Source: an uncultured Clostridia bacterium
GTDB lineage: Bacteria; Bacillota; Clostridia; Oscillospirales; Ruminococcaceae
Length of the DNA: 9,251 bases
Assembly: GCA_947631585.1 (NCBI GenBank)
Contig: CANRLY010000069.1
Coordinates: 1-9,251, forward strand
Direction: 5' to 3'
How positions within the stretch are numbered: the first letter of the stretch is position 1; every line of letters begins with the position of its first letter. A model generated the notes under the pieces. That model searched no databases. It saw nothing but the letters and a program-made list of their open reading frames with translations, and was not told where the DNA came from. Both the position numbers and the translations under genes were made by a program. Shown piece after piece: positions 5,448 to 9,251 of this stretch.

Positions 5448-7385
5448 ATGGGTTTGACTTTGACTGAAAAGATACTGAAAGCTCACGTTGTGGACGGCGA
5501 GTTCGTAAAGGGCAGCGAAATTGGCATCAGGATCGATCAGACTCTTACACAGGACGCTACAGGCACTATGGCTTATCTGGAATACGAAGCGATGGGTGTG
5601 CCAAGGGTAAAGACGGAACGTTCTGTCGCTTACATAGACCACAACACATTGCAGTCGGGGTTTGAAAACGCCGACGACCACCGTTTTATAGGCTCGGTGG
5701 CTAAAAAGCACGGCATATATTTTTCACGTCCGGGAAACGGCATCTGCCATCAGGTGCATCTGGAGCGTTTCGGCGTGCCGGGCAAAACGCTTATCGGTTC
5801 TGACAGCCACACCCCCACCGGCGGCGGAATAGGCATGATAGCCATAGGCGCAGGCGGTCTGGACGTTGCTGTTGCAATGGGCGGCGGAGCTTACTACATC
5901 ACTTACCCGAAGATAGTAAAGGTCGAACTGAAAGGCAAGCTTTCTCCGTGGGTGGCGGCTAAGGACGTCATTCTGGAAGTTTTAAGAAGAATGTCGGTCA
6001 AAGGCGGAGTAGGAAAGGTCATAGAATACTGCGGCGAAGGTGTGAAGAGCCTTTCTGTTCCCGAAAGAGCCACTATCACCAACATGGGAGCAGAGCTGGG
6101 AGCTACCACCTCTATATTCCCGTCGGACGAAGTGACGCTGGAATTTCTCAAAGCTCAGGAAAGAGCCGAAGCATGGCAGGAACTCAAAGCTGACGAGGAC
6201 GCAGTTTACGATGAGGAACTGGTCATAGACCTGAGCAGTCTTGCTCCTATGGCTGCCTGCCCTCATTCACCTGACAACATCAAAAGCTCGGAAGAACTTG
6301 CCGGCATGAAGATAGACCAGGTGTGCATAGGTTCATGCACCAACTCCTCGCTGATGGACATGATGAAAGTCGCTTACATACTCAAAGGAAAGACCGTTCA
6401 CCCGGACGTTTCGCTTTCCATTGCGCCCGGTTCAAAGCAGGTGCTGAATATGCTTGCAAAGAACGGCGCACTCTCCGACATGATAGACGCCGGCGCAAGG
6501 ATACTGGAATCCGCCTGCGGTCCGTGCATCGGAATGGGTCAGTCGCCTAACTCAAAGGGCATTTCGCTGAGGACTTTCAACCGCAACTTCGAGGGACGTT
6601 CCGGCACTAAGGACGGACAGATATATCTGGTGTCTCCGGAAACGGCTGCGGCTTCGGCAATAGCAGGAGTTTTCACCGACCCGAGAACGCTGGGCGATAT
6701 GCCGAAGTTCCAGTTGCCGGAAGTTTTTGAGATAAACGACAACATGATAGTTCCGCCTGCTTCGGAAGAGGAAATGGACAGCGTGGAGATACTCAGAGGT
6801 CCGAACATCAAGCCTTATCCGGAGACTGCTCCCCTTGCGGAGGACATAGCCTGCAAGGTATCTTTGAAAGTCGGCGACAACATCACCACCGACCACATCA
6901 TGCCGGCAGGAGCTAAGATACTTCCGCTCAGGTCGAATATACCTGCAATTTCAAAGCACTGCTTTACCGTGTGCGACGAAGCCTTTCCGGAAAGGGCAAA
7001 AGCTCTGGGCAAGAGCATAATAGTCGGCGGTGCGAACTACGGACAGGGTTCGTCCAGAGAACACGCTGCTTTGGCACCGCTGTATCTGGGTGTAAAAGCG
7101 GTAGTAGTAAAGAGTTTTGCAAGGATACACAGGGCTAACCTTATCAATGCAGGAATACTTCCGCTGACGTTTGTGAACGAGGCTGACTACGACAAGATAG
7201 ACCAGGGCGACGATATTGAGATACTGGGCGTGCGCAAGGCTGTTTCGGAGGGAACTGTGCAGCTCACCCTTACCGACAAGACAAAGGGTCTGGAAATACC
7301 GCTGCTTTGCGAACTTACCGGCAGAACGAGGGATATCATGCTGGCAGGAGGACTTCTCGATTACACCAGAGAGGCTCTGAAATAA
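5448..7385 (+). CDS. Aconitate hydratase (Aquifex-type, monomeric [4Fe-4S])
   Basis: Aconitase interconverts citrate and isocitrate through cis-aconitate using a [4Fe-4S] cluster in the cytoplasm. The 645-residue product is complete and shorter than the roughly 900-residue AcnA/AcnB forms, fitting the single-chain Aquifex-type subfamily with the swivel domain fused at the C-terminus. Cluster ligands are visible as Cys297 in GSCTNSS and Cys357/Cys360 in CGPCIGMG. The motif GSDSHTPTGGG (117-127) is the family's early active-site block, and GANYGQGSSREHAALAPLYLG (from residue 528) is the swivel-domain substrate loop with Ser536 and Arg537. The ATG at 5448 follows AAAGGA by 10 nt. It is first in a four-gene unit ending with isocitrate dehydrogenase, so it supplies isocitrate for 2-oxoglutarate synthesis. 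Homoaconitase or isopropylmalate isomerase, normally split differently, is unlikely given the icd neighbour. Confidence 0.94.
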   Translation: MGLTLTEKILKAHVVDGEFVKGSEIGIRIDQTLTQDATGTMAYLEYEAMGVPRVKTERSVAYIDHNTLQSGFENADDHRFIGSVAKKHGIYFSRPGNGICHQVHLERFGVPGKTLIGSDSHTPTGGGIGMIAIGAGGLDVAVAMGGGAYYITYPKIVKVELKGKLSPWVAAKDVILEVLRRMSVKGGVGKVIEYCGEGVKSLSVPERATITNMGAELGATTSIFPSDEVTLEFLKAQERAEAWQELKADEDAVYDEELVIDLSSLAPMAACPHSPDNIKSSEELAGMKIDQVCIGSCTNSSLMDMMKVAYILKGKTVHPDVSLSIAPGSKQVLNMLAKNGALSDMIDAGARILESACGPCIGMGQSPNSKGISLRTFNRNFEGRSGTKDGQIYLVSPETAAASAIAGVFTDPRTLGDMPKFQLPEVFEINDNMIVPPASEEEMDSVEILRGPNIKPYPETAPLAEDIACKVSLKVGDNITTDHIMPAGAKILPLRSNIPAISKHCFTVCDEAFPERAKALGKSIIVGGANYGQGSSREHAALAPLYLGVKAVVVKSFARIHRANLINAGILPLTFVNEADYDKIDQGDDIEILGVRKAVSEGTVQLTLTDKTKGLEIPLLCELTGRTRDIMLAGGLLDYTREALK

Positions 7386-7789
7386 TGGACGAAGATATCA
7401 AAAATCGATGGAGCGGCGCATATCAGGCAAAGCCAATGGTCTACAAAAAGCCTGACGGAACGCTGTTTGCGGGCTTTGCGCTGACAGAGGACACGGACTC
7501 GCTGTTTCCGCTGCACCCGGAAAAGCAGTGGGCGGTCTCCGGCAAGATCATAAGCGAATGGAATATTTCATTCGTTACGCTGCCCGACAAGAAAGACCCA
7601 GACGGAAAAGTTGTGGGTATGGTCGAATATCACCGGGCAATGGAACGTCTGGAGCAATATTTTATCGCTTCCGGCGATGACTACAGGCTTATCCGTGCGC
7701 TGACCAAAGCGGAGTTGATCTCGGCGGCTGCCGGAGATACAGGCAGTTCGGAAAAACACGGGCTGTTCGGGCTGTTCAAAAAGAAATAG
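7385..7789 (+). CDS. Hypothetical small soluble protein between aconitase and icd
   Basis: I do not recognise this 134-residue protein. It has no signal peptide or membrane helix. It contains several aromatic residues in the first half (KPMVYKKPDGTLFAGFALTED, FPLHPEKQW) and ends with a basic tail (HGLFGLFKKK). The ATG at 7385 shares one base with the aconitase stop (TAATG), and AGAGAGG inside the end of the aconitase gene sits about 10 nt upstream, so translation is probably coupled. That coupling and codon use like the neighbours support a real gene. A longer in-frame reading starting inside aconitase is unlikely. Its position suggests a role linked to citrate metabolism or simple co-expression; nothing in the sequence gives a function. 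Confidence 0.75.
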   Translation: MDEDIKNRWSGAYQAKPMVYKKPDGTLFAGFALTEDTDSLFPLHPEKQWAVSGKIISEWNISFVTLPDKKDPDGKVVGMVEYHRAMERLEQYFIASGDDYRLIRALTKAELISAAAGDTGSSEKHGLFGLFKKK

Positions 7790-7819
7790 CCGGCAAGTAA
7801 TATGAGAATGTGAGTTTTT

Positions 7820-8149
7820 ATGAAAAAAGGCAGAACTCCCGGCGATATTTTAGTATTTATACTGCTTCTTATCGCACTTGCGATGATTGCTTTGTACAGC
7901 GTGATACGGCTTGCTGATATCTTTACGATACGGCTCGCAGTTCTTATAGAACAGATGAAAACAGACAGCGGTCTGCGCAGGGTGATGCCGATATTTGCGT
8001 TGGCGCTGGCTGTAGTCACCGCTGTCATTTATCTGATATTCAGGAAAAATGAGGGCAAAAAGTGGCAGGCTTTGCAGTATTCGATGACCGCTGCAACTGG
8101 GATACTGCTGATAACAGGGTTTGTTTTGATGTGCTTTTCGGCGGTATGA
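7820..8149 (+). CDS. Hypothetical three-helix membrane protein
   Basis: I do not recognise this 109-residue protein. It has a basic start (MKKGR), then likely membrane helices at about residues 9-31, 55-74 and 88-107, with basic loops between (RKNEGKKW). By the positive-inside rule both the N-terminus and the 75-87 loop would be cytoplasmic, which leaves the 32-54 loop outside. The ATG at 7820 has only a weak GTGAG ribosome binding site and follows the previous gene by 30 nt. The icd start lies 39 nt downstream without an obvious terminator or promoter between, so it is probably transcribed with aconitase and icd. No transport or enzymatic motif is visible. Confidence 0.7.
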   Translation: MKKGRTPGDILVFILLLIALAMIALYSVIRLADIFTIRLAVLIEQMKTDSGLRRVMPIFALALAVVTAVIYLIFRKNEGKKWQALQYSMTAATGILLITGFVLMCFSAV

Positions 8150-8188
8150 CCGCTTTATTACATATGCCAAAGAACAGGAGGAATAATT

Positions 8189-9251
8189 ATGGCTAAAATT
8201 CAGATGAAAACACCGCTGGTAGAGATGGACGGCGACGAGATGACGAGAGTTATCTGGAAGTGGATAAAGGATATCCTCATCGAACCGTATGTAGATCTGA
8301 AAAGCGAATACTACGATCTGGGTCTTGTTCACAGAAACGAGACTGACGACCAGGTCACGGTGGATTCTGCAAACGCCACCAAAAAGTACGGCGTTGCTGT
8401 AAAGTGTGCGACCATTACACCCAACGCTGCAAGAATGACTGAGTACGACCTGAAAGAAATGTGGAAGTCCCCCAACGGAACTATCAGGGCTATCCTTGAC
8501 GGAACGGTGTTCAGGACGCCTATTCTTGTAAAAGGTATAACTCCGTACATTCCCACATGGACCAAGCCGATAACCATTGCCCGTCACGCTTACGGCGACA
8601 TTTACAAGAATGTAGAGCTGAAGTGTCCGGAGGGTTCAAAGGCGGAGCTGGTCGTCACTGACAAGGACGGAAACGTCACAAGGGAGACGATACACGAGTT
8701 TGCCGGAAGCGACGGCATAATCCAGGGAGTACACAACAGGGTGGATTCCATCAGTTCATTTGCAAGGGCTTGTTTCAACTATGCACTTGACAAGAAAGAG
8801 GACATCTGGTTTGCCACGAAAGACACGATTTCCAAGAAATACGATCACACATTCAAGGATATTTTCCAGGAAATATTTGAGAAGGAATACAAGGACAAGT
8901 TTGACCAAGCCGGCATAGAATACTTCTACACGCTGATAGACGACGCCGTTGCAAGGGTGATACGTTCAGATGGCGGATACATCTGGGCGTGCAAGAACTA
9001 TGACGGAGACGTTATGTCGGATATGCTGGCGACTGCTTTCGGAAGTCTGGGATTGATGACATCGGTACTGGTCTCGCCGGACGGAGTATACGAATACGAA
9101 GCTGCCCACGGAACAGTTACAAGGCATTATTACAAATATCTGCAAGGAGAGACGACCTCCACCAACCCGATAGCGACTATCTTCGCATGGACGGGAGCTT
9201 TAGGCAAGAGAGGGGAGCTTGACGGCATACCGGAGCTTACTGATTTTGCCA
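8189..9251 (+). CDS. icd: NADP-dependent isocitrate dehydrogenase, eukaryotic-like dimeric type, 3' end missing
   Basis: The enzyme oxidatively decarboxylates isocitrate to 2-oxoglutarate, reducing NADP+. The window holds 354 codons of a family usually about 400-415 residues, and the gene runs off the right edge. It resembles human IDH1/IDH2 rather than E. coli Icd. The substrate residues Ser94, Asn96, Arg100, Arg109 and Arg132 (in ARHAYGD) and Tyr139 fall at the human IDH1 numbers. Lys211 and the metal-binding Asp274/Asp278 (NYDGDVMSD) sit one position earlier than in human. The motif GTVTRHYYKY with Arg312-His313 marks NADP rather than NAD preference. The ATG at 8189 follows a perfect AGGAGG (8176-8181) by 7 nt, the strongest ribosome binding site of this unit. 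With aconitase upstream it completes the citrate-to-2-oxoglutarate route. Confidence 0.97.
   Translation, partial: MAKIQMKTPLVEMDGDEMTRVIWKWIKDILIEPYVDLKSEYYDLGLVHRNETDDQVTVDSANATKKYGVAVKCATITPNAARMTEYDLKEMWKSPNGTIRAILDGTVFRTPILVKGITPYIPTWTKPITIARHAYGDIYKNVELKCPEGSKAELVVTDKDGNVTRETIHEFAGSDGIIQGVHNRVDSISSFARACFNYALDKKEDIWFATKDTISKKYDHTFKDIFQEIFEKEYKDKFDQAGIEYFYTLIDDAVARVIRSDGGYIWACKNYDGDVMSDMLATAFGSLGLMTSVLVSPDGVYEYEAAHGTVTRHYYKYLQGETTSTNPIATIFAWTGALGKRGELDGIPELTDFA

Noticed and set aside
7850..8587. 245-codon minus-strand open frame spanning the small membrane gene and icd
   Set aside because: It covers the strong icd ribosome binding site and the start of icd on the opposite strand; composition is that of a shadow frame (Cys/His/Tyr/Arg/Ser-rich).

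Overview
The window looks like chromosome of a low-to-mid GC anaerobic Firmicute. A Ruminococcus-like (Oscillospiraceae) clostridium is the best guess. This rests on the clostridial-style F-type ATP synthase with a Na+-type c subunit, the strong AGGAGG ribosome binding sites, the Aquifex-type aconitase and the eukaryotic-like NADP isocitrate dehydrogenase. No marker in the window fixes the genus.

Two divergent transcription units share one roughly 440 bp intergenic region. The leftward (minus-strand) unit is an F1Fo ATP synthase operon. In transcription order it runs: an unrecognised lipoprotein (3894-5006), an AtpZ-like two-helix protein (3610-3897), an AtpI-like four-helix protein (3225-3641), atpB (a), atpE (c), atpF (b), atpH (delta) and the first 362 codons of atpA (alpha). 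It leaves the window at its left edge, where atpG, atpD and atpC would be expected. The genes are tightly packed: the first four overlap one after another, and atpF/atpH share one base. The one sizeable gap lies in front of atpE and holds a hairpin and an A/U-rich leader with a strong Shine-Dalgarno, fitting the high c-subunit demand. A good sigma70-type promoter (TTGCAA-16 bp-TATAAT with extended TG) lies just upstream of the lipoprotein gene.

The rightward (plus-strand) unit encodes the citrate-to-2-oxoglutarate half of the TCA cycle. It starts with an aconitase (5448-7385), continues with a small soluble protein (7385-7789) and a small three-helix membrane protein (7820-8149), neither recognised, and ends with NADP-dependent isocitrate dehydrogenase, cut by the right edge after 354 codons. 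In an anaerobe this segment mainly supplies 2-oxoglutarate for glutamate synthesis, plus NADPH. The leader in front of aconitase is structured: two stem-loops and a run of GG tracts with one-base spacers.

The points most worth a second look are the two-carboxylate Na+-binding pattern in the c subunit (Glu29 plus Glu62-Ser63-Thr64), the unknown lipoprotein leading the ATP synthase operon and overlapping atpZ, the structured aconitase leader, and the two unknown small genes between aconitase and isocitrate dehydrogenase. I saw no mobile element, CRISPR array, tRNA or rRNA.
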